64,000 bases of DNA from contig JAKGHH010000002.1 of NCBI GenBank assembly GCA_022828595.1, forward strand, positions 110,310,855-110,374,854, given 5' to 3'. The DNA comes from Nelumbo lutea (taxonomy: Eukaryota; Streptophyta; Magnoliopsida; Proteales; Nelumbonaceae). Shown one piece after another: positions 1 through 9,960 of this stretch. Made by a program: the position numbers and the translations under genes. The notes under the pieces are model-generated. The model had not been told where the DNA came from. It ran no database searches and worked only from the letters and a program-made list of their open reading frames with translations. Within the stretch, counting starts at the first letter, position 1, and every line of letters begins with the position of its first letter.

Positions 1-292
1 CCCACTGGTCCCGAGAATAGAGATAGGATGTTTCTATCCTTATCTTTAAGATCCCTCCTATGCCTGAAGGCCCTGAATTGCCTAGACTGCTGCCATCAAA
101 GTTCAGCTTTACCACACCCTCTATAGGAGGTTTCCACTCCATCTGTAGTCTATTCTTTTTGGGGGCTGTGGAGGCCACCTCTGCCCAACTTTTCCAGAGA
201 TCATCAAAAGAATAACCACTGAACAGATCTGAAGTTTTTAGCCAATGAATTGTTCTTTCCATAATACACTTCTTTACTTCATCAATGCTTCT
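1..292 (-). mobile_element. L1-type LINE, RNase H segment (third piece)
   Basis: The reverse strand translates to IDEVKKCIMERTIHWLKTS and then a VKLNFDGSSLGNSGPSG block. That block is the start of the RNase H domain at the 3' end of plant L1-type LINE ORF2. It is the downstream continuation of the zinc-binding region at 5803-6954; copia 1 separates the two pieces and duplicated CTTCT at the break. The reading frame shifts by one across the rejoined site, so the copy was already decaying. The 3' end lies left of the window. Confidence 0.8.
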
Positions 293-610
293 TGTTGAGT
301 GGGCCGACTTGTGTTTAGTTTATTTTCTTTTAAATTAAGATGTTGATGGGCCTTGGGCCCATTAGTTTTTATTTTTTAAAGAGCTGTAATTACTTAGTTT
401 GAGTTGCCGCCCTAATAAGGGCATCCTTGTAATATCTCATACTTAAGTTAATTATAAATAGAATGAGGGGCTGGAGGCTAGGGTGATGTTAATCTATCCT
501 AGTCGACCTTCTTCTCTTTTCTCCCCTTTCCTCTCTTGCTGAAAGCCCCAACTTTCTACTCTTCCTTTCACAAGAAGCTTGGCCGAAATCAGCACATAAG
601 GTTTTCTACT
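293..610 (+). repeat. 5' LTR of copia 1
   Basis: A 318-base direct repeat of 5481-5797. It begins TGTTGAG and ends at CTACT immediately before the primer-binding site. The right copy lacks one T of a T-run. The end is not the usual CA, but both LTR ends and the target duplication agree with this boundary. A TATAAATA box lies at 453-460, which would drive transcription of the element. Confidence 0.93.
453..460 (+). promoter_or_regulatory. TATA box in copia 1 LTR
   Basis: TATAAATA sits in the middle of the LTR and is repeated in the 3' LTR near 5640. A cap site some 30 bases downstream is inferred from position only. Confidence 0.55.
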
Positions 611-622
611 TGGTATCAGAGC
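611..622 (+). other. Primer-binding site of copia 1
   Basis: TGGTATCAGAGC, complementary to the 3' end of plant initiator methionine tRNA, follows the LTR directly. It is the start site of minus-strand DNA synthesis. Confidence 0.9.
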
Positions 623-1087
623 AGGTTGAAGGTTCTTGAAGAGATTTATTCCTGCAGCCCTAGATCAGCCGACTGCATGGAGTTTTAAGAGGCTGATCGG
701 AACTTTCAGGTAAGCCCAATTTTTGGATTTTCTTGATGGATCTGTATGCCCTGTAGCTGGTCTAGGGTTTCTCATCAGAATCAGGAAAAACTGGAGAAAG
801 GGAAATAGTCCTGATTTTGTTGGACTCTTCAATTTTGACCTAGGTAGTGGCGCCCTATTTTTTTAGGGTTCCTTTGGGTTTTTTGTAAGGGGCGATTCAA
901 GTTCCATGTGGTTTGGAGGCCTCTAGAGAGGGCGGTTGCTTCTTCTCTCTCTTCTCCCCATCCCACCGAAAAGGAATCTTTCGTGGAAAGAAAGTCCAGG
1001 ACACCAAAGGAGTGTCGTTGGTTCCAGAAGATATTCTGTTTATTCTTGTTGCATTTTTTAGTTGTTTTCTGGACCTCTTTGAAACAC

Positions 1088-2034
1088 ATGGAGGGACATA
1101 GAGTTGAATATAAGCCCGGGAATGAAATGGGACCCGTGGGAGGAGGTGTTGGAGACCCCTCCGGAGCCGGAACCATTACTACAGTTAGGTTGGATGGTAC
1201 AAATTACTTAGAATGGTCCCAATCTACAAAGATGGCCATTGGGGCTCGTGGAAAATTGGGGTATATTACTGGTGAAGAGGTAAAACCCGAAACTGGCAAC
1301 TCCCGATGGGTGCAAGAAAATTATATGGTAATGACATGGTTGTGTAATTCTATGTTGCCACATATAAGTAAAAACTTTTATGGGCAAACACTGCTAAGGA
1401 GATATGAGATGGGGTTGCAGAGACCTATTCACAGAAGGAGAATGTTGCTAGGGCTTATCAATTGAGAAATCAGATTATTGCTACTAGGCAGGGAGATAGA
1501 TCTGTTGCAGCTTATTTTTCAGTCCTTAAGACCCTGTGGCAGGAGATTGACCATCTAGAGACCTTTGTTTGGGAAACCACCAAGGATGCAGCTACCTATC
1601 AAAAACACTTAGAGAAGTATAGGGTGTTCGAATTCCTTGCTAGCCTTAACCCTGAGTATGACATTGCACGACAGCATCTTCTTTCCAGGGACAGTGTCAC
1701 TCTCTCCCAAGCATATGCATTCGTGTTAGGAGAGGAGTGCAGGAGGGATGTAATGATGAAGAATCTCATGTCTGATCAATCTGCTATGGTAACTGCTGTG
1801 AAACCTAAACAGAATGGCAATGAGAACAAGAAGGAAGACAAAAGGGACTTAGTCTGTGACTACTGTAAGAAACCAAAGCATACAGGAGATACTTGCTGGA
1901 AGCTTCACCCACATCTTGTGCCGACCAGATTGAAGAATAAGAAAGGAAATGCATATATGGCAGTTACTGGTAACACTCCGCCCCCCCCCCCTCTACTACA
2001 GCTGCCTTGGAGTCTGTTGCAGCTGCTGCAGTAA
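1088..2034 (+). pseudogene. gag: copia 1 gag (frameshifted)
   Basis: Nucleocapsid-capsid protein of copia 1. I start it at the ATG at 1088 because the related element 2 starts its gag at the equivalent point; the reading frame is open further upstream to 908. The capsid part carries the TNYLEWSQSTKMAIGARGK block typical of plant copia gag. A CCHC zinc knuckle (CDYCKKPKHTGDTC) is encoded near 1855-1900. Lesions: one base is missing near 1378, a Trp codon has become TGA shortly after, and a run of eleven C (1981-1991) moves the frame again just before protease. Gag and pol were probably one continuous ORF originally. Confidence 0.88.
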
Positions 2035-3501
2035 GGGCTGAGCTTGAGAGGTTTGGGTTACTTCTGAATCAGAGGGATACAGCTAGTTCCAATTCAGCCG
2101 CAACCGGACAACAAGGTATAGGTAGCACAGGTGGAACTCACTCTACCTCCCTTGCCCACACAGATAGTCCACATGTCACTGCAAACTATGTTTCTGCTTC
2201 AGGTAAGGAGAGATCTCCTTGGATTATAGACTCTGGAGCCTCAGAGCACATGACCCATTGCTCCACCATTTTCTCCTCTTACCAGCTCAGTTCTGGCAGA
2301 GATAGGGTCTCCACAGCTGATGGATCCCATGTTCCTATTGCTGGGAAGGGATCTGTCAAGATTAATGATTCCATTTGTTTACCCTCTGTCCTCCAAGTTC
2401 CTAGATTGAGCACCAACTTGTTATCTGTTAGTAGTTTGACTAAGAATCTAAACTGCTCAGTAATTTTTTCTCCTGGACATTGTATTTTGAAGGATCTGAA
2501 TTCAAAGAGGACGATTGGGAGTGGTCGTGAAGTGAATGGAATCTACTTCCTGGATACTCTTCCAATTCACCAAAGTCATCATGTTTGCAAGGACAGTGAG
2601 TCAAAACTTGTGGATCGGATTATATTTTGGCATAATCGTCTGGGTCATTTGTCTTTTTCTTCTTTAAGTTCTTTGTTTCCAAAACTGTTTGAGTCTGTGA
2701 GTCTGTCAAGGTTAAAGTGTGAAGGTTGTGAACTTGGAAAGCATTGTAGACACTCTTTTAAACCAAGTAATAAAAGATGTTCTTCTCCTTTTGATGTTAT
2801 TCATTCGGATGTGTGGGGCCCTTATCATGTTCCCTCTATGGGCGGCTATCGCTATTTTCTTCTGTTTGTGGATGATTTCTCTCGATATTCCTGGATTTAC
2901 TTGATGAAATCACGTGATGAGGTACCATCCTTGGTGAGGCAATTCCATCAGATGGTATTAACACAGTTTGGAACTAGAATCAAGATGTTCAGATCTGACA
3001 ATGCTAGAGAATATTTTGAGAGACATCTTGCCTCATATCTGTTGGAGTATGGTGTTGTCCATCAGAGTAGCTGCTCCTACAGTCCACAGCAGAATGGTGT
3101 TGCAGAGAGAAAGAACAGACACATTGTTGAGACGACAAGAAGCATGATGATCACAGCGACAGTTCCGATTCGGTTTTGGGGTGATGTTGTTCTCACGGTA
3201 GTATATCTGATTAACAAGATGCCTTCTCGTATACTTGGATTCGGCACTCCATTCAGCCTTCTTTTTCCTCAGGGGGAGATGTTTCATATTCCCCTAAGGG
3301 TGTTTGGGTGTGTCTGTTTTGCGCATATTCTTAGTCCTTACCGTTCGAAGCTTGATCCCAAGGCAAAGAAATGTGTCTTCCTTGGATATGCAGAGAATCA
3401 GAAAGGGTACCGCTGCTATGATCCAGTCTTCGGGAACCGGTTTGTTACTATGGACATCACCTTTTTTGAATCTACATACTTCTTCTCAAGGAATCCTTCT
3501 C

Positions 3502-3509
3502 AGGGGGAG
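3502..3509 (+). other. Internal polypurine tract of copia 1 (candidate central PPT)
   Basis: AGGGGGAG followed by TGTT near the middle of the element repeats the 3' polypurine tract and the first LTR bases. All four copia elements here have it at the integrase-RT hinge. Its role as a second plus-strand primer is inferred from yeast Ty1, which has a second internal tract. Confidence 0.45.
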
Positions 3510-5471
3510 TGTTTTGGGGAAGTAAATTAGCAGTCTATCCCTCTCCCAGTTCCAGTTCCTGTGTCTACTACTGTGCTTGACAACCATCCGATGTCACCTA
3601 CCTTGCCACCCCCTTTGCGTTCCATCTCACAGTATTACTCACGGCAGAGACTTCATAAGGAGGTTGATTCCACTACGACAGAACTCACACCACTTCCTGT
3701 CGATCCCTTGGAGACTCCAGATTCGGCTGATACAGATCCAGGTATTCCTCTTGATCCCTCTACTATTTCAGTTCCCATTGGTCCCACTAACACTGTTACA
3801 AATAACCTTGATCTCCCTATTGCTCTTAGAAAAGGGAAGAGGAAGTGCACTGCTCATTGCATATCACAATACTTATCCTACAATGGACATTCTCCTTCCT
3901 ACCGTGCTTTTCTCTCTTCTCTTGATTCCGTGTCTATACCCAAGGGTGTTAGTGAGGCTCTCTCCAAACCAGAGTGGAAGGCAGCTATGCAAGAAGAGAT
4001 GGAAGCTTTGATTAAGAATCAGACATGGGAGATTGTGGACCTACCAGAAGGCAAGGAGGCAGTTGGATGCAGATGGGTTTACATAGTAAAGTATAAGGCA
4101 GATGGAAGCATAGAGAGGTACAACACAAAACTTGTTGCAAAAGGATACACACAGACCTATGGCATTGATTATCTAGAGACTTTTGCACCAGTCGCAAAGA
4201 TGACCTCTATTCGGATACTCCTTTCTCTTGTTGCCTCATACTCTTGGCCCTTGTTTCAACTGGATGTGAAGAATGTTTTCCTAAATGGGGATCTACAAGA
4301 AGAGGTGTATATGGATCTTCCAGCTGGTTTTTATGATAATGCTAAAGAGGGAAAGGTATGCAAGTTGAAGAAATCATTATATGGCTTAAAACAATCCCCC
4401 AGAGCATGGTTCGATAGATTCAGAAAGGCCCTGATTGTTTTTGGCTACACTCACACTCAATCTGATCACACCTTGTTTGTGAAGCACAGGGGATCCTTGG
4501 TGTCAATCCTAATTGTTTATGTGGATGATATTGTTGTCACTGGGAATGATCTGAGTGAGATTGATAGTCTGAAGAGGAACCTGCATAAGGAATTTGAGAT
4601 TAAGGACCTTGGAGAACTGAGATACTTCTTAGGCATTGAAGTTGCAAGATCGAAACATGGAATTTTTATCTCTCAAAGGAAGTATGTCTTGGACCTTCTC
4701 CAAGAAACAGGGAAACTTGGAACAAAGGCAACTAGCACCCCCATTGATCAGAACCATAGAATCAGTGCATCAGAAGGTGAACCAGTAAAGGACCTTGGGA
4801 AGTACCAAAGACTTGTGGGTCGGCTACTATACTTGTGCATGACAAGACCGGACATCTCCTATGCAGTAAGTGTAGTGAGCCAATACATGCATGCTCCACG
4901 AGACCAGCACTGGAAGGCAGTTGACAGGATCCTTGCTTATCTGAAGGGACATCCAGGCAGAGGCATATTGTTTACTAATCATGGACAGCTCAAGCTAGAG
5001 ATCTATACAGATGCGGACTAGACAGGATGCCTCGATGACAGAAGATCAACTTCAGGAGTGTGCACCCTAGTTGGGGGTAACCTAGTCTCATGGAAGAGTA
5101 AAAAACAAACAGTTGTGGCAAGATCAAGTGCAGAAGCCGAATATAGGGCCATGGCACATGGAGTTTCAGAACTTCTCTGGATCCATTCTCTGTTGGAAGA
5201 AATCGGTGTTCAGGCAGAAGAACCTATGATGATATACTGCGATAACCAGGCAACAATTAATATTGCTCATAATCCAGTCCAGCATGACTGAACTAAGCAC
5301 ATTGAAGTAGATAGACATTTTATCAGAGAAAGGGTAACTTCTGGAGAAGTTTGTCTTCCATACATTTCTTCTGATCTACAGCTTGCTGATGTCCTCACAA
5401 AAGGCGTTGCAAAGAATAAGCTGGAGCATGATCTACGCAAGTTGGGGATGTATGACATTTACTCCCAACTT

Positions 5472-5480
5472 GAGGGGGAG
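5472..5480 (+). other. 3' polypurine tract of copia 1
   Basis: GAGGGGGAG lies directly before the 3' LTR. It is the expected primer for plus-strand DNA synthesis and overlaps the last codons of pol. Confidence 0.9.
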
Positions 5481-5797
5481 TGTTGAGTGGGCCGACTTGT
5501 GTTTAGTTTATTTTCTTTTAAATTAAGATGTTGTTGGGCCTTGGGCCCATTAGTTTTTATTTTTAAAGAGCTGTAATTACTTAGTTTGAGTTGCCATCCT
5601 ACTAAGGGCATCCTTGTAATATCTCATACTTAAGTTAATTATAAATAGAATGAGGGGCTGGCGGCTAGGGTGATGTTAATCTATCCTAGTCGACCTTCTT
5701 CTCTTTTCTCCCCTTTCCTCTCTTGCTGAAATCCCCAACTTTCTACTCTTCCTTTCACAAGAAGCTTGGCCGAAATCAGCACATAAGGTTTTCTACT
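5481..5797 (+). repeat. 3' LTR of copia 1
   Basis: Direct repeat of 293-610, starting TGTTGAGTGGGCC and followed by the CTTCT target duplication. The pol stop codon lies in its first six bases. Confidence 0.93.
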
Positions 5798-5802
5798 CTT
5801 CT

Positions 5803-6954
5803 TTTCTTGGAATATTCTAAAATTCCTTTCCTCCCAGATAGTCCACAAAATGGCTACTCTGATACACTTCCACATTAGTTTCCCTCTCTTAGTTGGCTGC
5901 TCAAAAGCAGATAGATCAAAAAGCAGGTTTACTTCAGAGGGCAAGGTCCACCTACACCCAAACAACATAAAGACCCAATTCCAAATATTAGCAGCAAAAG
6001 CACAAGATAACGAGTGGTGGTGATCCTCATTATGCATTTTACACAAAATACATCAGTTTGGGGATATACAAAGGAAAGGTCTCTTCTTTTGTAGGTTATC
6101 CATAGTATTGATCTTACTGTAAAAAGCTTCCCAATAGAAAACAACTACTTTAGGGGGAATGGGCCTTAACCAAATTTCTTTGACAGAGAACTCCAAAGAG
6201 AGAGGAGTAGAAAAAAGGGACTCGAGATAAGAAGCACAAGTAAAGGAGCCATTAGGAGTTAGGGTCCAAATTCTTCTATTGGGTTTAGAGAGGTCCAAAC
6301 AAACAGGGTCCAAAAGAAGCAAGAGTTCAAAGACACAAGCAGATTCCTCATCCCTTAAATCTCTGCGAAATCCAAAATTCCAATTCAAAGACAAGGGGAA
6401 AACTAGGGGAGAAAGAAATCTTGAAATGAGCTCCTTTTTAAAGAGGGAGATAGTGTAAAGGGAGGGAAAGAGATCTTTTTAGAGGTTAAGAGCCCACCCA
6501 AAGATCTTCCTATAAAAGAACAGAACTACTAGAGCAAACATCATATCTTACATACCTTAGGAAATTAGGGAGGGTGCCTGAAATAGCCTTCCAAGGGGTT
6601 GTGAGTGAAGCCCGTCGAGATACCCCCACATCCCAACCAGTCTCATAACTGCCATGAATGCTAGTCACCACCTCATGCCATAACCTCTCTCTTTCCAAGG
6701 GCCACCCCCAAAGCCACTTACCTAGAAGAGCTTCGTTCTTCCTAGCTATTTGCCCTAGCCCTATCCCCCTTCTTTTTTTGATTCGGCTCACTACTTCCTA
6801 GTTGACCAAATGATCCTTTTTTCCTTCCCTTGGCTCCCACAGGAAGTCCCTCATCAAATTTTCAATCCTCTTTGCTTCCCTGTTAGGTATCCTAAAGACT
6901 GACAAAAAATAAATTGGCAGATTAGCCAGTGTAGCTTTTATTAAGGTCACTCTG
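5803..6954 (-). mobile_element. L1-type LINE, RT tail and zinc-binding domain (second piece)
   Basis: Reverse-strand reading gives the end of the RT thumb (RVTLIKATLANLPIYFLSVF, from about 6950), then EALLGKWLWGWPLERERLW, the WTLTPNGSF motif, IPPKVVVFYWEA, and the zinc-binding block CILCKMHNEDHHHSLSC, ending in VAILWTIWEERNFRIFQ near 5810. This is the order of plant L1 ORF2. Several stops interrupt it. It is bounded by copia 1 on the left and the TR-GAG element on the right; rejoining it to 9609-9960 restores an uninterrupted RT reading. Confidence 0.88.
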
Positions 6955-7542
6955 TGATGTAGGACCAACTCAGTTCTAGTCCTTAGAGAATGTTGAATGG
7001 TCTTTTTTATCAGAGTTTCATGGCTGTCGATGGTTGTAATAGCTTCTTGAAGGAATAAGAGAGAAAATAGGGAGAGAAAGAAGAGAGAATACCTGAAATC
7101 ACTCACAAGGTGCCTAAAGTCACTCTAAGGCATGGGAATCACTCACCATAGCTAGCATAAGCTGAAGAAAACTCAATATGATTCATTGCCTTTGTGTAAA
7201 ACGTCCATACATATTTATAGACTAAACTCATAATAATCCTAGGAGTTAAACTGTTAGACTCATAATAGTCTTAGGAGTCAAACTGTTAGACTAAATAATC
7301 CTAAGACTCAAACTAAGCTGTCATATCCTATTTCAATTCAAAGAAGACTTAATAACTCTAGTCCTACTTATGCAATGACTCTGAAATTTTAAACATAAAC
7401 AAATTATAACTAGACAATTTAAACCCTATCATTGGACCACACAGAAAATTGCAAAAATGAAAAAATACCCCTAGTGTCCAAAAATACAGAAATACATAAA
7501 ATATCATAAAATTCCAATTTTGACTCTTCAAATCCCGCATCA
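6955..7542 (-). repeat. 3' LTR of TR-GAG element
   Basis: A 588-base repeat matching 8848-9603, with TGATG/CATCA ends. On the minus strand, GGGAGAA sits just upstream as a short purine-rich tract beside the LTR. The stretch 7543-7775 is untranslated sequence between this LTR and the gag stop. Confidence 0.88.
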
Positions 7543-7775
7543 TTCTCCCATGGTTGAAAAAAAAATTCGTTCTCGAGTTTTGAAGAACTTGAGGATGAAA
7601 AGTTAATATTCCCCAATTACAAAGGGAGTACGACTTCCCATTGCTACATGCTTGGACTATAGAGTAGAGGCCACACACAGAACTAGAGAAGGATATTGAA
7701 AGAAATGTATTTCTGAAACACTGCCTTCCATAACCATCATTGTTAAATCATCAATAACATTAGTTTCTTGAACAC

Positions 7776-8690
7776 TTAAGTCATCAACCAGCCTTTGTGA
7801 TGAATCTTCCCCTTATCCAAATTCTCAACATTTGGAACTTTTCCTTCAACTTCCAGCTTAGGAATCACCATCTCTATGTGTCTTGCTATCCTTGGTTCTT
7901 CAACAAACTCTAGGGCTCCTTCCATTGTTGATGTTGGTGGAACTTCTGCTACGTTAGGTTGTAATTCTTGAACTAGTTCTAGTTGAACTTGTAACGTAAA
8001 GTCATTTACTTTCGTACTAGGATCTACTACAATCAGCAAATTTGTATCTTGCACACGAATTTCTTTGACTTGCTCCACTTCTATTTCTTCTTGACCATTA
8101 ACCTCAAGCTGATCATGGGTGTTGGAAACTCCAACAATTATTGGTTTTTCTTGGCCTGCACCCTCTTGATTTTTAATATCTACAATTCCTATAGCTTGAA
8201 ATTCTTCTTTAGCTTCATCATCAACTTCAGCTATAGGATAGGCATCAACATGCAAGGAATCATCTACTTTCTTTTCAACTCTGTACCTTCTTCGCATTGA
8301 CTTCAAGTTCTTTTTTGTAACTTGATGCTTCTTCTTTAGATCGAAATTAGTTAGATCATTATGGAAGTCTAGTGGGATGTACTTTTCTTGCAAACACCTC
8401 TTCACCTCTGCCCATGTACTAATTGGATCATCGCCTCTATTGTCTAGTTGTTGCTCAAGAGTTTTCCACCATACTTTAGCATGACCTGTTAGCTTCATGC
8501 ACACAAATCTAATCCTTTGTTTGTCAAGCATATCATGCCAATCAAAATATTTTTCTAGTTCAGCAACCCAATCAAAGAATGCTTGCAGATCATCATCTCC
8601 TTTGAAATCTGGTATTTCCCTTTCTCTTCTAACATGTTTGAAAACCTTGCTCCCGTAGTCAACATTATTAGATCTGTTTTCTTCCACCAT
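7776..8690 (-). CDS. gag: Gag protein of TR-GAG element (gypsy retrotransposon capsid)
   Basis: An intact 304-residue ORF from ATG at 8690. Residues about 25-120 match the plant gypsy gag fold: IPDFKGDDDLQAFFDWVAEL, EKYFDWHDMLDKQRI, KLTGHAKVWWKTLEQQL and CLQEKYIPLDFHNDL. The C-terminal half is acidic and repetitive (Glu, Val, Gln rich), with no zinc knuckle and no protease motif. Gag coats the element's RNA and forms the particle; enzymes would have to come from another element. It is uninterrupted, unlike the other retroelement genes here except parts of copia 4, which suggests either youth or recent selection on gag. Confidence 0.85.
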   Translation of the reverse strand: MVEENRSNNVDYGSKVFKHVRREREIPDFKGDDDLQAFFDWVAELEKYFDWHDMLDKQRIRFVCMKLTGHAKVWWKTLEQQLDNRGDDPISTWAEVKRCLQEKYIPLDFHNDLTNFDLKKKHQVTKKNLKSMRRRYRVEKKVDDSLHVDAYPIAEVDDEAKEEFQAIGIVDIKNQEGAGQEKPIIVGVSNTHDQLEVNGQEEIEVEQVKEIRVQDTNLLIVVDPSTKVNDFTLQVQLELVQELQPNVAEVPPTSTMEGALEFVEEPRIARHIEMVIPKLEVEGKVPNVENLDKGKIHHKGWLMT

Positions 8691-8833
8691 CTTCTAAAAT
8701 AAATCAACCAAAGGCCCTTTCATATGGTTCAGAAACCCAATCATCATTGATTCTAGACCTGTAAGATTGCCTAGAAGATACCTTAGACCTATAGAATCAG
8801 TCACTTTGTGAGAACATAGTGAATAAACCATTA

Positions 8834-8845
8834 GCTCTGATACCA
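8834..8845 (-). other. Primer-binding site of TR-GAG element
   Basis: Minus-strand TGGTATCAGAGC, complementary to initiator-Met tRNA, is two bases from the 5' LTR at 8848. Confidence 0.88.
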
Positions 8846-8847
8846 AC

Positions 8848-9603
8848 TGATGTAGGAGCAACTCAGTTCTAGTCCTTAGAGAATGTTGAATGGTCTTCTT
8901 GATCAGAGTTTAACGGCTGTAATGGCTTCTTGAAGGAATAAGAGAGAAAATAGGGAGAGAAAGAATAGAGAAAATACCCGCAATCACTCACGGTGCCTAG
9001 AATTACTCTAGGGCATGGGAATCACTCACCATAGCTAGCATAAGCAGATAAGTTGAAGAAAACTCAATATGATTCATTGCCCATGTGTAAAACGTCCATA
9101 CATATTTATAGACTCTAAACTCATAATAATCCTAGGAGTCAAACTGTTGGACTCATAATAGTCGTAAGAATCAAATTGTTACTCTAGGGCATGGGACTCA
9201 CTCACCATAGCTAGCATAAGCAGATAAGTTGAAGAAAACTCAATATGATTCATTGCCTATGTGTAAAACGTCCATACATATTTATAGACTCTAAACTCAT
9301 AATAATCCTAGGAGTCAAACTGTTGGACTCATAATAGTCGTAAGAGTCAGATTGTTAGACTCAATAATCCTAGTAGGACTCAAACTAAGTTGTCATATCC
9401 TATTTCAATTCAAAGACTCAATAACTCTATTCCTACTTATATGCAATGACTATAAAATTTTAAACATAAACAAATTATAACTAGACAATTTAAACCCAAT
9501 CATCGGACCCCCACAAAAAATTGCAAAATGACAAAAATACCATACTGTCCAAAAATACAGAAATACATAAAATTCCAATTTTGACTCTTCAACTCCTGCA
9601 TCA
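8848..9603 (-). repeat. 5' LTR of TR-GAG element with internal 176-base duplication
   Basis: Starts TGATGTAGGAGC and ends CATCA on the plus strand. Bases about 9003-9178 are repeated at 9179-9354 with few differences, which accounts for its extra length over the other LTR. Each copy contains a minus-strand TATAAATA box (plus-strand TATTTATA at 9103-9110 and 9279-9286), so the core promoter of the element is doubled. Confidence 0.85.
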
Positions 9604-9608
9604 CTCTA

Positions 9609-9960
9609 CCCCTAAAGAAATGTAGTTCCTCCTCCAAGTCGCCAATCTTTTTTTCAAACTTTTCCACCACGGGTTTCCAAAACCAACTCTCCTTTGGGTT
9701 GGCATGTAGGGGAAGTCCTAAATAGGTCAAAGGCCACTCGGAATAGGAGCAATCTAAGCAGGCAACATAGACTCCAAAACCCCTTCATCCAAGTTCAACC
9801 CAACCACGCAACTCTTTTCAAAATTGATTTTCAAATTAGAGGCATTCTCAAAGAGGATAATTAGATTCAAGTTTCTCACTTCCACCAAATCACAACCCTC
9901 ACAAAAGATGATAATGTCGCCTACAAACTGAATGTGGGTTACCAGAATTCCATCTCTGCC
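9609..9960 (-). mobile_element. L1-type LINE, RT palm segment (first piece, 5'-truncated)
   Basis: Reverse-strand reading gives THIQFVGDIIIFC, the LINE RT catalytic box with FADD changed to FVGD, then LKINFEKSC, and YLGLPLHANPKESWFWKPV, ending in ELHFFRG at the TR-GAG target site. The catalytic change means the copy is dead. The match stops abruptly at 9960, where gypsy LTR sequence begins; LINEs are usually truncated at this (5') end, so I infer that the LINE inserted into the LTR. Confidence 0.82.

Larger units (their letters stand above)
2007..5486 (+). pseudogene. pol: copia 1 pol: protease, integrase, RT, RNase H
   Basis: One frame carries, in order: aspartic protease (WIIDSGASEHMT, near 2220); the HHCC zinc finger of integrase (HNRLGH ... 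CEGC, 2630-2730); the DDE integrase core (SDVWGPY, RSDNAREY, NGVAERKNRH); a hinge; RT with [17 protein letters not shown] and the YVDDIVVTG catalytic box near 4519; and RNase H (IYTDAD, SSAEAEYRA, YCDNQA). Three in-frame stops break it: TAG at 3528, TAG in place of Trp at 5019, and TGA in place of Arg at 5289. The natural stop is the TGA at 5484-5486, three bases inside the 3' LTR, so the C-terminal Leu-Glu-Gly-Glu is written by the polypurine tract. Confidence 0.93.
293..5797 (+). mobile_element. Ty1/copia retrotransposon 1 (complete, defective)
   Basis: A full-length copia element: 5' LTR, initiator-Met-type primer site, gag, protease-integrase-RT-RNase H, polypurine tract and 3' LTR. The domain order with integrase before RT defines copia. 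The flanking 5 bases CTTCT (288-292 and 5798-5802) are a perfect target duplication. It lies inside an L1-type LINE of opposite orientation. The two LTRs differ by roughly eight changes by eye over 318 bases, so it is moderately old. It cannot encode its proteins because of frameshifts in gag and stops in pol. I cannot assign the copia lineage with confidence. Confidence 0.95.
6955..9603 (-). mobile_element. Non-autonomous gag-only LTR retrotransposon (TR-GAG type)
   Basis: Both LTRs run TGATG...CATCA. Target duplications are CTCTG (6950-6954) and CTCTA (9604-9608), differing at one base. Between the LTRs lies one minus-strand gag ORF and no protease, RT or integrase. This matches the described class of terminal-repeat elements with only a gag gene, which depend on a gypsy partner for movement. 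It sits in the LINE exactly between two codons' worth of RT sequence. Its two LTRs differ in length (588 versus 756) because of an internal duplication in the upstream one. Confidence 0.88.

Noticed and set aside
829..1176. Minus-strand 115-codon ORF
   Set aside because: Antisense to the copia 1 leader and gag start; no domain, and the gag reading is conserved.
7364..7678. Minus-strand ORFs at the end of the TR-GAG element
   Set aside because: They overlap the LTR and untranslated end of the element; the start and most of the frame are non-coding repeat.
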